From assembly GCF_003265705.1 (NCBI RefSeq), contig NW_020312848.1, forward strand, positions 54,660,808-54,724,807: DNA of 64,000 nucleotides, in the 5' to 3' direction. This stretch comes from Callorhinus ursinus (lineage: Eukaryota > Chordata > Mammalia > Carnivora > Otariidae). Shown in pieces: positions 25,179 through 36,785 of the stretch; within the stretch, counting starts at the first letter, position 1, and the number at the start of each line of letters is the position of its first letter. The position numbers and the translations under genes are program-made. The notes under the pieces are model-generated. The model was not told the DNA's origin and did no database searches. It saw only the letters and a list, made by a program, of their open reading frames with translations.

Positions 25179-25261
25179 CTAGGTTTGTTCTTCTCCTGAT
25201 CATGGGTTTCCTTTCTGACATTACTTTACATGTGTTCAGGAAAAGTAAACTGAGGTGATAG

Positions 25262-25385
25262 AATGAATCCAGGATCTACAGTCAGACCACCTGTGTACTA
25301 GTCTTCATGAACCAAGGCAAGTCACTGTATGGCTTCCCAAGCCCTATCACCTCGCCCAAAAAATGAGGATGTTGAAAGGAATGAT
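25262..25385 (+). repeat. MIR-like fragment
   Basis: ctacagtcagaccacctgtg, aaggcaagtcactgtatggc and aaaaaatgaggatg follow the MIR order loosely. Diverged. Confidence 0.45.
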
Positions 25386-25593
25386 TCCTAAGGTCTTTCA
25401 ATGTACTAAAGCCTTTTGATTCTATAACCCAAGCACTGCTGTACTTTATGGATTGGCTTTGATCTGGAGAAATGTCAAAAACTGTATACAATATAACTGT
25501 TTATTTACAGGAAAATAAGCGAGATCTCATCCTTCACATTGACCTCTCTACTGATAGCCTTGATCCACACTGATACTCATATGTCCCAAGCTT

Positions 25594-26025
25594 TGTTAAC
25601 AAGGAAACCATAGGCCCCAAATGGGGTCATTTAGACCAAGTTCCCAAACCAAGGCTTAAAACATAATCTAATTAAAGTTTCAACTTCCTCCAGAAAAGTC
25701 ATCTTAAACCAGTCAGTCAAGACTTTTTCTATCATGCGAAGTAAACTGCCACATGGATGGATCCTCTCCATCCCTCAAAGAAAGATGAGTAATCTACATG
25801 GTAAGACCCCTTGCTCTTTCCCTAAAGGAAAGTCATTTTACCTGAAACAATCCTTTCCTTCTGCTAATAATTTTCTTGCCCCACTCTCCTATAAAATCCT
25901 TCCATTTTGTACTAGTCCTTAGAGCTCCCTTACTTGTTAGATGGGATGCTGCCTGATTCATGAGTGGTTTGATAAAGCCAATTAGATCTTTAAAATTTAC
26001 TCAGTTGAATTTTTGTTATTTAATA
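25594..26025 (+). mobile_element. Old solo LTR, family not assigned
   Basis: Starts tgttaacaaggaaaccatag and ends near gttatttaata (imperfect TGTTAA/TTAATA termini). It has a TATA box in ctataaaatcc at about 25889-25895 and the LTR-like 3' segment gataaagccaattagatctt then taaaatttactcagttgaat, typical of mammalian ERV LTRs. No matching target duplication. It is unrelated in sequence to the LTR at 24726. Confidence 0.75.
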
Positions 26026-26049
26026 GATTCAATGTCATTTATACTCTCG

Positions 26050-26258
26050 GTAAATGTAGTGATTATGACCGTGGACTCTGGAGTCGGATAATCTGGGCTC
26101 CAATTCCGAACTGGGTACTTATTACCTCTGAGATTATGCAACTATCTAAACTTTTTCTGTCAAATAGGAGTAATTCTTACTCCATAGTCATTTTACTGGG
26201 TATTACATAAATAAATGTAAGGCATCTACCACTGTGCCTGGTATAAAATACAGATTTA
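26050..26258 (+). repeat. MIR SINE
   Basis: Follows MIR in order: accgtggactctggagtcgg, ctgggctccaattccgaact, gattatgcaactatctaaac, ctttttctgtcaaataggag and tctaccactgtgcctggtat. Confidence 0.85.
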
Positions 26259-26644
26259 AAATGAGAATTATTATTGTTATTGATTTTACTTTATGAGTTT
26301 TTTATTCCTTTCTGAGAGCAGATTTGAAAAGATGAGTGTGAATATAAGAGTGCTGGATGATAAAAAAGGAATTCCATCAGAGGACAAAACAGTTGTAGAA
26401 TATAAAAATTTAATCTGCTACAAAACATTCCCTAAATCCAGAATAGCAAATGCCATATTAACCCTCCCTTCCAGCTTCCATGGTAGACATCACTAATCAT
26501 CATAAGTCTAATGAAGCTTGGGCATGATCTCAGAATCCTAATCTTAAGAGTTTCAGATAGACCCTAACAAAAGCTAAAAAATCTAGATAAAGAATGTACA
26601 TATACTGGGGATAAAAAGCCACAAAACAAATTTAAAAAGTAAAA

Positions 26645-26951
26645 TAAAGTCACACCCTGCCCTAGGCATGTGGGGTGGAGGGCCATCCTGCCCTAGGAGT
26701 GTAGGGTGGGTCCTGTGGGGTGGGTGTCTTTATGATAATCACCTGTGACCAAGGAAGAATAACCAGCCCCTAAAAAGGAAGTAAGCCATTGAAGGTGTTA
26801 TCAATAGAGATGTTAAAAGGATTTAAATTCCCTGGTTAGCTTTCTATAAAAGACCAACCCCAAAGGCCCTCCTTGGCAACCCTGTCAGGACTTCTCTCAT
26901 TCTTGAGTGCTTTTTCTGTATCTTCACTTAATAAACTTCTATTGCTTTATT
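26645..26951 (+). mobile_element. LTR-like element with promoter and polyA signals
   Basis: Has TATAAAAG at 26845-26852 and AATAAA at 26930-26935, 85 bases apart, with a cttctctcattcttgagtgc block between. That is the U3-R layout of an ERV LTR. The upstream part carries two direct repeats of cctgccctagg..gtgtgggtgg type (26656-26678 and 26687-26710) and a third partial one (26711-26724), as in U3 enhancer arrays. The 5' edge is uncertain. The 3' edge runs into a CA microsatellite. Confidence 0.7.
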
Positions 26952-27027
26952 CACACACACACACACACACACACGTAAAATTAAATAAAATAAAAAAATA
27001 AAAATTTAAAAAATAAAATAAAATTAA
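26952..27027 (+). repeat. (CA)n followed by A-rich tract
   Basis: About eleven CA units at 26952-26974, then AAATAAAATAAAA-type sequence to 27027. Confidence 0.95.
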
Positions 27028-28394
27028 GTCAGAGTTACTATATTTGCCTGTCTTGCTTTATTATTTAATCTCTAGAATTCTTTCATCAGCAAATAACTCA
27101 GAATTTGTTGCAAAATCATTCTGACAATAACACTGCAAATCACACTATGGGGCATTCTGGCATATATTTGTCAATCCAACAAAAAAAATATTATTGGAAA
27201 CCTATTTTGTACAAGCCACTGTGATTTTAAAAATATGATGAAATTTTCAATATACTTCTTGGAAGGAACTTTTTTGGAATCCTCAACATGATTTTATAGA
27301 AAGGAAGAGAAGAACGATATGGCTTCAGAAGTGCTGACTATATGTAGAAATATTTCCCAGAGAACAACAAAATCTATGTGGACAACACTGCATGGTAAGT
27401 CCAAAACATGTTTCAGCATCTCACTCTTATTTGAACAACCCAGGAACAATGCTGACAATTCGGTGTGGTATTGAATGTTCTGCTGAAGGCAGCTTTAGGA
27501 AGGTAAAGCACTACTGGAATAAAAAAGTGTCATAATTGAAGGAAATGAAGGGTAATTTGAGGTATCACAGTTTGTGAGAAAAAGATATCTGAATCCAGTT
27601 TAACCTGTCTACCCTCTCTTTTGAAACAAAAATTACATCTTCTAAAACATCATTAATTTATCACCCTTGTTAATAAAGTTTCAATTTGCAGATAATGTTA
27701 CACCTTGTATTTTACTTCCTCATACATGTGATATAAGTGAGTGAATAGCATATTTGGTATTTTGAAATATCTCTTAGGGCATTTAAAATAGATTATATTA
27801 CAACTGATTAGATATAATTATCTAAAAAGACACTTGCCATTGTTTTTATATAATTACAAGTAGAAATTTACCAAATTTGAAATTATTTTAATAGTTGAAG
27901 AGCGATTATAATGTACTTTCTTTTCCAAAACTAATTGGAGGTTAACTAGTCAGCAAATCAAATCCTGACTTTTTGACAGTATATTTGATAAGGATATTTT
28001 TAATGAAGGTATTTTAGAATAGTGATCATGAGCTTGTCAGATTTTGATGGCAGCTGTAAAGTGATTGAAGCTGGTCAGGTGATGGAAAACGTGTGAATAC
28101 ACCACCTCCATTTTGCTAGAGCTAGGTCAGAATTAGTTACAGTAATGAATGTCCTGGAGTGTAATTTCAAATGTAATGAATGATGTGTGAAAAAAAGAAA
28201 ATGCTTCTTCTTTTTTTCAGCTTTCTTTTTTTTTAAATGGAGCATCAGTTAGATGCTAGAACTGTTCATTATTACATAGTTTAATTCTTTCAACAATTTC
28301 TTGTGGTTGGTTCTACTGTATACCTTTTATAGCTCATGGAAACTCAAACAGAAAAATTTAGAAATTTACACAAATGACAGACCTCATCTACAAG
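27028..28394. other. Putative intron, no assigned feature
   Basis: AT-rich. A weak MIR/L2-like bit lies near 27195-27235. No gene signals. Confidence 0.4.
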
Positions 28395-29205
28395 AGTCTT
28401 TTCCTGATTCACAATGTTCCTAATACGTCTACACTCATTCCCCAAATACTTTAAGTGCTCTCTCATGGGCATTACATTTTCCCCTGCCTGGCATACCCTT
28501 CCCCCAGATAATAGTACAACAGGTTCATTCTTAGATTTAAGGTCTTATCCAAACTCTCATCTTCCCAGAGAGGACCCCTTTGACCATGCTCTTTGAATCA
28601 ATCCACCAGCCTACTCCCTTTCTTTGTAATATGACTATGAATACTGCCTTTTGAGACATCTCTTACTCTCTGTTATGGGCTTTATTATGTCCCACTCCCC
28701 AAATTCATATATTGAAGTCCTAAACCCATACCTCAAAATGTGACTATATTTGAGATAGGGCTCTTAAAGCAGTAATTATATTAAAATGAGGTCATATGGG
28801 TGGGTCCTAATCTAATATGACTGATGTCTTTATAAAAAGAGAAAATTAGCCCACAGACTTATACAGGAGTGAGACCATGAGAAGACACCAGAAAAAGATG
28901 ACCATCTACAAGTCAAGGAGAGAGACCAACAGAGAAAGCAACCCTACCAACATCTTCATCTTGGACTCCTAGCCTCTAAAACTGTGAGGAAATAAATTGC
29001 TGTTGTTTAGGTCACGTAGTCTGTGGTACTTTGTTATGGCAGCCCTAGAAAACTAATACACTATCATAATCATTGATTTATTTTCTCTTGCCCTATTTCT
29101 AGAAAACAAAATCCCAGATGCAAAGATTCTTATTGACAATAATATTCCCAGTGCCTGGCAAAGTGATTGGAACTTACTGAGTTCTCAACAAATTATCTCT
29201 ATATG
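28395..29205 (+). repeat. L2 LINE 3' end, split by an MLT1 LTR
   Basis: The left half (28395-28670: tgcctggcatacccttcccc, tcttatccaaactctcatct, cccagagaggacccctttg) and the right half (29061-29205: ttattttctcttgccctatt, cccagtgcctggcaaagtga, gagttctcaacaaatta) are consecutive parts of an L2 3' end in sense orientation. The LTR at 28671-29060 separates them. Confidence 0.8.
28671..29060 (+). mobile_element. MLT1-type solo LTR inside an L2
   Basis: Full-length unit from tgttatgggctttattatgt to aaaactaataca, with ggtcctaatctaatatgact, cttggactcctagcctctaa and gctgttgtttaggtcacgta in order. The flanks ctctc (28666-28670) and ctatc (29061-29065) match at four of five bases, fitting a 5-bp ERVL-class duplication. 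Confidence 0.93.
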
Positions 29206-29399
29206 AAAAAATGACAGTTAACAGATGGCAGAGACAAAATTCACATCCATATTTGCCTCAATCTAAATCTGAATCTCTTTCCCTTTTCACCATAAACCTT
29301 CCATAAACTAGACTATACCAAGGCCTCCTAGAGATAAGAAATGGATTCCAACTCCAGTTATCCGAATGGAGGCATACAATACAAGAATTAAGGATTTAG

Positions 29400-29620
29400 G
29401 GGGCACCTGGGTGGCTCAGTTGGTTAAAGGTTTGACTCTCGATTTTGGCTCATGTCATGATCTCAGGCTTGTGGGATTGAGCCCCGAGTCAGGCTCCATT
29501 CTCAGTTCTGAGTCTGCTTGATATTCTCTCTCTCTCTCTCCCCCTCCCTCTGCCCCCCACCTTACATGTGCATGCTCGTGCTCTCTCTCTAACAAATAAA
29601 TTAATCTTTTAAAAAAAAAA
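29400..29620 (+). mobile_element. CAN SINE, older subfamily
   Basis: Head ggcacctgggtggctcagtt, CT-rich middle and tail aacaaataaattaatctttt plus poly-A. The flanks aagaattaaggatttag (29383-29399) and aagaactcaggatttag (29621-29637) match at 15 of 17 bases. Confidence 0.95.
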
Positions 29621-29820
29621 AAGAACTCAGGATTTAGGATGTGGACACTATCCCAAGGAAAAAGGGAGCCATGGGCTCCTCACTTGTATAGTCTATGTGG
29701 AGGAAGACACAATGTTTAACTCCACAGTATTGGCTTTAGACTTACAGAGCATGCCAAGGAATAAGCTGGAAAAATTTAGGTACTCCCAAACATAGTTAAT
29801 ACAATACCAATAGCTTAGAG

Positions 29821-29851
29821 ACAATTGAAATAAAGAAGAGCATCAGTGGAT
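29821..29851 (+). repeat. 31-bp exact direct repeat, copy 1
   Basis: Identical to 32263-32293 over 31 bases (starts acaattgaaataaagaagag). It belongs to no repeat I recognise. Confidence 0.95.
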
Positions 29852-29934
29852 CCAGTTATGAGGAACTGGGAAAGACAGAGGCAGTGGAAACGAGAGACTG
29901 TCTGAAATAGTTAACTCAGACCATTTTACCCAGA

Positions 29935-30150
29935 AAATATTCCACAACCTCCCAGGTTATTTACTTCTAAAGCTCCCTGTGTCTATTTTTATTATACTTC
30001 CCACCATATCGTAGTGATATTATATGTTCATACATATTTCTATTACCAGACTGCACTGTTCAGTTATCATGTTTTAATTATGTTTGTATTTCTAACAGTT
30101 ACCAAAATGCCTATCATATAGTAGATGCTCAATAAGTGTTCAGTAGAATC
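29935..30150 (+). repeat. L2 LINE 3' end fragment
   Basis: The ending aaaatgcctatcatatagta then gatgctcaataagtgttcag, and the ctccctgtgtctatttttat stretch before it, fit an L2 3' end in sense orientation. Confidence 0.55.
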
Positions 30151-30461
30151 TGAAATGGATATAAGAATAGCCAGTATATTTACAGAACATAAAGTAGCCA
30201 GAACAGATTGAACACTAAATAGACCATCAGGGTAAGTGTCAAGGAGTGGCTGAGATTGGACTAAATATTTGAAAATGGTGATGAATTAGCCAAGAGAGAT
30301 CTATGGGAAAAGCATTCTAGACAGAGGAAACAGCTGGAGCAAAATCTGTGAGGAAGGAGCTTGCCTAGTTTATTCTAGGAACAAAGAATTTTTGTGAAAA
30401 AACAAAGGAAATCATGTCTAGGTGGGCAATTTATCAGCTCTGAAGTAATATATTAATGTAG

Positions 30462-30545
30462 ATGGTACCATAATTAGTCCTGCTCTATCACTAAATACCC
30501 ATAACAACTTAGGCAAGTTAACTTTCTCTTGGCTCCATTTTCTCA
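30462..30545 (+). repeat. MIR-like fragment
   Basis: ctgctctatcactaaatacc, acttaggcaagttaactttc and ctccattttctcattt follow the centre of MIR. Confidence 0.5.
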
Positions 30546-30579
30546 TTTATTTATTTATCTATCTACCCATATATCTATT

Positions 30580-30780
30580 CACCATTTTTTAAATTCAAGT
30601 ATAATTAACATACAGTGTTATATTAGTTTCAGGTGTACACTATCATGATTCCACAATTCTATACATTACTCAGTGCTCACCATGATAAGTGTACTCTTAC
30701 TCCCCTTCACCTATTTCACTCATCCCTCCACCCACCTCCCTCTAGCAACCACCAGTTTGTTCTCTATATCTAGCAGTTTT
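30580..30780 (-). mobile_element. L1 3' UTR fragment
   Basis: The complement of an L1 3' UTR: aaattcaagtataattaaca, tacagtgttatattagtttc, cattactcagtgctcaccat and caaccaccagtttgttctct. Homologous in layout to the younger L1 at 61340-61610. Confidence 0.88.
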
Positions 30781-31973
30781 TTTTTTCTTTTTAAATGGGA
30801 GTCTTGCAAACTAAAGTCCGTTATAGTATAAATATTCTATGACTAAGTGTAATTTTGGCATTTCTTTTAGTCCAACATTTTTCTTATACACCTACTGCAA
30901 CAAAAGTGAACCAAACTTGAAAATGATTATAAACACTGACAAAAGAGAAAAAGAGTTAAACAGCAAGTTTTTTATGTAAATATAACATATTTCATCATTT
31001 AGCCCATAGATAAAAGCCAGGTTCTTTTCTCAATTCATAAAGACTGCATATGCTTCAAAAATATCAAAGTCATGACAAACAAGGAAAGAATGAGAATGTC
31101 AAAGATTGTAGGAGAGTAGGAGGCTTGACAAATGCAATGCAGACCCTTGGTATTGATCCTGGAATAGAAAAACTGGTAAAATCCAAATGAAGTCCATAAT
31201 TGAGTTAACAGTTTTGTGCCTATGTTAATTTATTAGTTTTATAAATGCACAATGGTTATGTAAGGTATTAACATTAGGGGAGGCTAGATAATGGGTACAC
31301 ATGAACTCTCTGTATTATATAAGTCCTTTAATCTAAAATTAATTTAACATAAAATGTGTTTTTAAGAGTGTATAGGGGAACATTATCTCATGATTCATAT
31401 TTTCCTCGAATCTCAATAGTCATTACTTATTTTCAGTTATTGGGGAAAAAAAGTGAAAATAAATAAAATATGAATAGTTTCACTAAAATACAAAAAGAAG
31501 TATATTTTCTTTGAAATACAAGTTTTGTTCAAGTAATTTAAATGGAATACTGCCAATGATCCCAAACGGAGGAAAAACACAGCTATAAAATTATTGCCCA
31601 AATAAAACCATACAGAGAAAATGCTTAACTGCAAAATGCAAACAGTAAAATGCCAGCCTCTTTGAATGCTTGGAAATAAAATCTGAACATGACTTACTAC
31701 AGAACCTTGTACATAATAGATGAAGAGTATGTATTTGTTTATTCAATGTAAAATCATAGCTCCATTCATATCAGTCATTAAAACCTGCATACATTTCTAG
31801 TGAGAAGTTTTAAAGACAGAATAATTTTTCCTGCATTGAGATATCCACAACTATGTTTCTAACAGGACCTGGCATAGTCTTGTCTCTTTTTTCCAAAACT
31901 CCTCCTTGCCAAGAACCCATGACTTGTAAAATTAAGTTGGCAATGCTTGTCCTTGACCTGGAGAGAATATTAC
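30781..31973. other. Putative intron, no assigned feature
   Basis: AT-rich. No repeat family or gene features seen. Confidence 0.4.
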
Positions 31974-31989
31974 AAGAATGAATCAAATA

Positions 31990-32184
31990 GGGCACCTGGG
32001 TGGCTCAGTCGATTAAGCGTCTGCCTTCGGCTTAGGTCACGATTCCAGAGTCCTGGTATTGAGCCCCACGTCAGGCTCCCTGCTCAGCTGAGGGCCTGCT
32101 TCTCCCTCTCTCTCTGCCTGCCGCTCTGCCTACTTGTGCTCTCTCTCTCTCTCTGTCAAATAAAAAAAAAATAAGATAAAATCT
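31990..32184 (+). mobile_element. CAN SINE
   Basis: Head gggcacctgggtggctcagt, then the gtctgccttcggcttaggtc type of younger subfamily, CT-rich middle and tail caaataaaaaaaaaataag. The target duplication aagaatgaatcaaata is exact at 31974-31989 and 32185-32200. Confidence 0.97.
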
Positions 32185-32262
32185 AAGAATGAATCAAATA
32201 ATGTTTGAATAATGCTCTGGGATCTCAGACAAAGGGGACTCTGTCATGGCAATGTAAGAAAA

Positions 32263-32293
32263 ACAATTGAAATAAAGAAGAGCATCAGTGGAT
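32263..32293 (+). repeat. 31-bp exact direct repeat, copy 2
   Basis: Identical to 29821-29851. Its end lies inside a small hairpin (gagcatc agtg gatgctc, 32280-32297), followed at once by a second one (aaaaagacaa / ttgtcttttt, 32298-32321). Confidence 0.95.
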
Positions 32294-32321
32294 GCTCAAA
32301 AAGACAAAAAATTGTCTTTTT

Positions 32322-33960
32322 TGCCTTTTACTTCTTAAAGCTGGTGATGATTATAATGACTAATATACAGATCTGTCCCAAAGCTCAGTGTGACCATTTT
32401 TATGTCTCAGGAAACAACTGGCCTACCTCCAATCAATATATCTTTTTCTCCAACAGTACACAACTTCTTGGCAGCAAATTGCAAGGAAATCACACATAAC
32501 TAACTGGTCAGCCAGCAGGAGGCTCTAAGTGCTATCTCATTGGCAGAGTGTCCTAAGCTTGGGACAGCAATACCAAATTTGAACCACAGATTCTGCAATT
32601 TATCATACTTCTTGATTTGTGCCAGCAAAAATACTTGCGCATAAAAGGCAAAGGCTACATGTAGACACTACCCAGGGTGATACACTCAGAGTGTGGAGAA
32701 GGGAAAGACAATTTAGAGTCTGCTTGTTAAAACAGCCCATCATAGAAAACAGAAACAGGAAACAATTTGACCAGAAAAAAAAGTAAAATCTAGACTATCA
32801 GCTGAGCTTTCAAATAGAAGGCTTTTATATGCAACACTGCCATGAACAGCCATTTCCATGTAGCAGAAAGAACAGAGCCTTTGGGATTTGAAAAGGATTA
32901 TCTTGCTTCATAAAATGGAAATACGAAGAACCCCAAAACAGAAAGTGTACTGAGCAAAAGGGGGGAAAAAGACATCATAGTTCTCTCCAGTCCTCATTCA
33001 AACTTGAAATTCTGAATGTGATGTGAACAGAGACGACAACACAGAATTCCCTGATGACTTGAAATGGCTTTATCAGGGATGTCTATATAGTATTTCCAAG
33101 ATGAAGTGTTTGTCTTTCTAAATTATAATGTCTAAATAAATGTCTAAATTTGGATTTAAAATTGGATCCAAATATTTTGAAAGATCTAATCAGCCTAGAG
33201 AAATGAAAGGGATTCTCCCACACGTGCTTTGCTGGTCACTCTTAATTCTGCATTTTGTAGGCTGATACTCCATCACTGAAAAAGCTAAAATAATCTCTCA
33301 GGGTTCTCCTACTTGGTCATATATATTGTTTCAAAACAAATATTAATTGTAACAAAAATACAAAAATTAATTTGAAGTAAAAGTCAGGGTCCATTTGTTT
33401 GTTTGTTTGTTTGTTTTTAGCAGCAATGGCATTTTCTATTAAGGCAAAAGAATAATGACTAGTTTTAAGAACAACTGACTCCTCACAAGTAACATTTTAT
33501 TCAGATGACTTTACTATAAACTTTATTTACAAAAAGAGGATAGAGGGTATTTTAGTCCAATAAAATAAATTTTTAAAGTTTACTGAACTATAAATTATAA
33601 ATTTGTGTTGTTATTTTTATTTTGAAAGTAATTTTTTAAATCCACAGTCAAAGGATTTTTAAAACATTAACACTTTGAACCCACTGCACCCCTCCACACT
33701 ATTACCTTGCCAGATAGTCTAAATAATTGTTTGTCCAAGATAAGAATATTTAAATTATGCAGACCATTCCACTCTGCTATTTTAAGGAATTTGGAGCTAA
33801 ACAGTTGAGGATCTATAATTTGTAAAATTTTGGTGGTTTTTAATCAGCATCAGACAAAATAGTATATCTTGCCTTTCAATAACAAAACATGTAAACAATT
33901 ATTCTGCTTCATTTTATTTCTACTACAACGCATGTATCATGATGAATTACTAACTCAATA
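32322..33960. other. Putative intron, no assigned feature
   Basis: AT-rich. It contains a (GTTT)n tract at 33395-33418. The frame at 32212-32499 shows no family signature. Confidence 0.4.
33395..33418 (+). repeat. (GTTT)n microsatellite
   Basis: About five GTTT units. Confidence 0.9.
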
Positions 33961-33964
33961 GAAA

Positions 33965-34165
33965 GCAATATGGCATAATGAAAGGACCAAGGGATTTAAA
34001 GTCAAAAGATCTTTGTTTGAGTCCTGGCTCTGCAATTTACTAGATATGTGACCTCAGGCAACTGATTTAATCTAGCTGAATGTGTTTCTTGCTGTGCATA
34101 CCTCTTGTGGGGATAAAATGGGGTAATGTCTGTGAATGTCTATTCCACCCAATAGTAGGCATGAA
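33965..34165 (+). repeat. MIR SINE
   Basis: In order: atatggcataatgaaaggac, gtttgagtcctggctctgca, gatatgtgacctcaggcaac and gtggggataaaatggggtaa, matching MIR in sense orientation. Confidence 0.88.
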
Positions 34166-35654
34166 ATGGTCAAAAGGCTGTCCTCTGTGCTACCGCAACC
34201 AGGGAAAGTGTTTAACAGCATCACACAGGAGTATCATAGTGCAGAATAAAGGAGGAATCAGTTTTCAACTTCAACCTCAAAAAGAAAGTTACTTTTCAGC
34301 CCAAGAGAGTACAAAATAATCCTCCCCATGCCTCAGTGTGGTAGAAAGAACACTGTGGATGAGAGATGAATACAGACATAAAACAGCGCACCTTTTCTCC
34401 TAACTGGAGAAAAAAAGAAATACCAGTCCTGAAGCATTAAATTAATACAGCAGACATAATCCAGCATAGATGGGAAGGAATAAACTACCATAGAAATAAC
34501 CTTATAAAAGAGTGGGTGCTGGAAGTAAATTATGGACAATGGCAACAAAAGAGACTGAGATAATTTATAAATATTAAATACTGTAAATAAAGAAAATAAT
34601 CCTTGATATATATGGAACAAGAACATGATTATAGTAAGAATTAGGTGGATTTGAAAGATAAGAATTACATACCATATCAGAAATAAAATTTATTTCCCTA
34701 GTTTTTACACACACACACACACACACACTATATATATATATATATAACACATATATGATTTATTATATAGTAAAAGGCGCACATATTTCATTCCAGGGTT
34801 CAGTCCATCTTACCTACTATGTTATCCCTCCCCCAAAAATCGGAGTTACTTAAGGAATTCTCCGGATGTTGCTGTAATATATAACTGGAAGGAAAAGGCT
34901 CTAGACTTTCAGTTAGGATATTGGAACCCCCAGTTGCATAAATGTCAGTAAACAACCTCATCTAGTGAATTGACTGTTTCTATTTGGAGATGCATGATAA
35001 GAACTCTTAGGAAAACCAGAAGCTTGTTTGAAGGTTTAGCTATTCCAAACTGTGTCTCAGCTACTGAAATATCCTTGACCAAAAAAATGGTCCTCCTCTC
35101 TCTGGGAATATGTTTGAGCAACAGCTCTAAAAGAGATGTCCATGGGAGAGAAATCAAGTTTCATCAATTCATCAGTTGGAGTCAGTCAGCTCTAACACAT
35201 AGAGTTGACAATAATTGATATTAGAGTAAGAATGCTCTTATATTTAACTTTAGAAAATGTAAAACATTTTGTAAATATAAGGGATGATAATTAGAACATG
35301 ATGTAAGCATCACTGAGGACTTTTCAATCATTTGCTTGTATCTCAGTTATCACCATCACTCAGTTGTAAGACAAAAAAAAGAGGGCTCTCTGTGATCATG
35401 GTGACTAGATGCTGTGCCTAGAGACAGCCCATGAGCGTTCCATCTGGGGAATAAACAAAAACAAACAGAATCTAATGACCAGGTGTTCTACCCTAATTTA
35501 AAATGAGAATTCCTGCATACTGGAAAAATGTATTGTCAAAAAATATAATAACTCAGAATTCTTATAAAAGAATTTATATGAGCGTTCATCTTCCATTGTA
35601 GTCTGGTTTCCTCTGGGAGATATATTTACACTTGTTAATCATGGGCCTAATTAC
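34166..35654. other. Putative intron with a CA/TA microsatellite
   Basis: (CA)n at 34707-34728 runs directly into (TA)n at 34729-34746. Otherwise ordinary AT-rich sequence. Opposed open frames at 34945-35218 have no domain signature. Confidence 0.5.
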
Positions 35655-35874
35655 TTTTTTTAAAAAAGATCTGTTTATTTATTTGAGAGGGAGAGAGAGA
35701 GAGAGTGCACACGGAGCAGGGGGAGGGGCAAAGGGAGAGGGAGAGAGAGAATCTCCGACAGACTCAATATTGAGCGTGGAGCCTGACGCGGGGCTCAATC
35801 CCATGACCCCTGAGATGATGACCTGAGCTGAAATCTAGCCAGATGCTTAACTGACTGAGCCACCTAGGTGCCCC
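35655..35874 (-). mobile_element. CAN SINE, older subfamily
   Basis: Tail ctgtttatttatttgag, long GA-rich middle and head with gagctgaaatctagccagat, ending gagccacctaggtgcccc. The target duplication cctaattac is present at 35646-35654 and 35875-35883. Confidence 0.95.
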
Positions 35875-35883
35875 CCTAATTAC

Positions 35884-36785
35884 ATTTTATTAAATCACAT
35901 GAGACATCTTGAGAAATGCCTTGTAATGTATAGTTTTTCACTTCGTAGTTTGGGTTTTTTGTGTTTTTAGATGAGGGAACTTTTTTCTACAACAAATTCC
36001 TACGAGAGTGATTTAGAAGGCTACTGAAAGGGCTGACTAATCCAAACAAGATGAGACCTTTTCCAGGAAGTATTCTTTGACTTCAAGATGACTCCAGGAA
36101 TCTACCCAGCTGGGATATTAGGAGAGCCACTGCATTTCCTTGGGAAGGAAATATTAAGAAAGTACTTGAAGAGGTTCCTTCAATTTATATGATAAATTTA
36201 CAGTAACCTGAGAAGAATTTGTTTGTACAGTAAAATAAATTATATATTGTTACTAATAGCTATTGTCTCCATAAATGCTGTATGGAAAACAATAAATATA
36301 TGCATACGGTTCTGGTGCTTCTGGTGCCACAAGCCCCTCCTCACAGAGGAATGGCGAGTCCTTCTCCAGAAATGGTCAATGCTTCTTGTCTGGTCCAGGT
36401 CTGGACCTCCTTTCAGCCTTCTTGTTTGTGTTTATGCTCCCCTCTAGGCTCCACAATGATCTGGTTGTTTTCTAAAATCATTATTGATAAATTAATTACA
36501 AAGTATATGTATCTACTCTGTCTTCAAATAGTCATGGTTTCATTTGTAGAATATAAGTTGACATTTATTTTTTGCATCAGATAAAATTTTGCCTTTGTGT
36601 TTTAACTAACTTTTGTTTTTTTCTATTTCTGTTCATAATTGATATTCTGAGAACCTGTGCAAATTAGAATGATCAGTAAAATTCTATAGAACTTCCTTCT
36701 AATGTAAATGTACAGATCTTTCTGATTTTAAACAGGAATCTCCTTGTCTAAATGCTACTTGGAAAATGTTCTTCTGTAAGAATTA
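35884..36785. other. Putative intron, no assigned feature
   Basis: A small GC-richer patch lies at 36300-36450 with overlapping frames in two registers and no domain signature. Confidence 0.4.

Noticed and set aside
24726..26951. An intact endogenous retrovirus between paired LTRs
   Set aside because: The three LTR-like units are unrelated to each other, and the DNA between them has no gag, pol or env-like frame.
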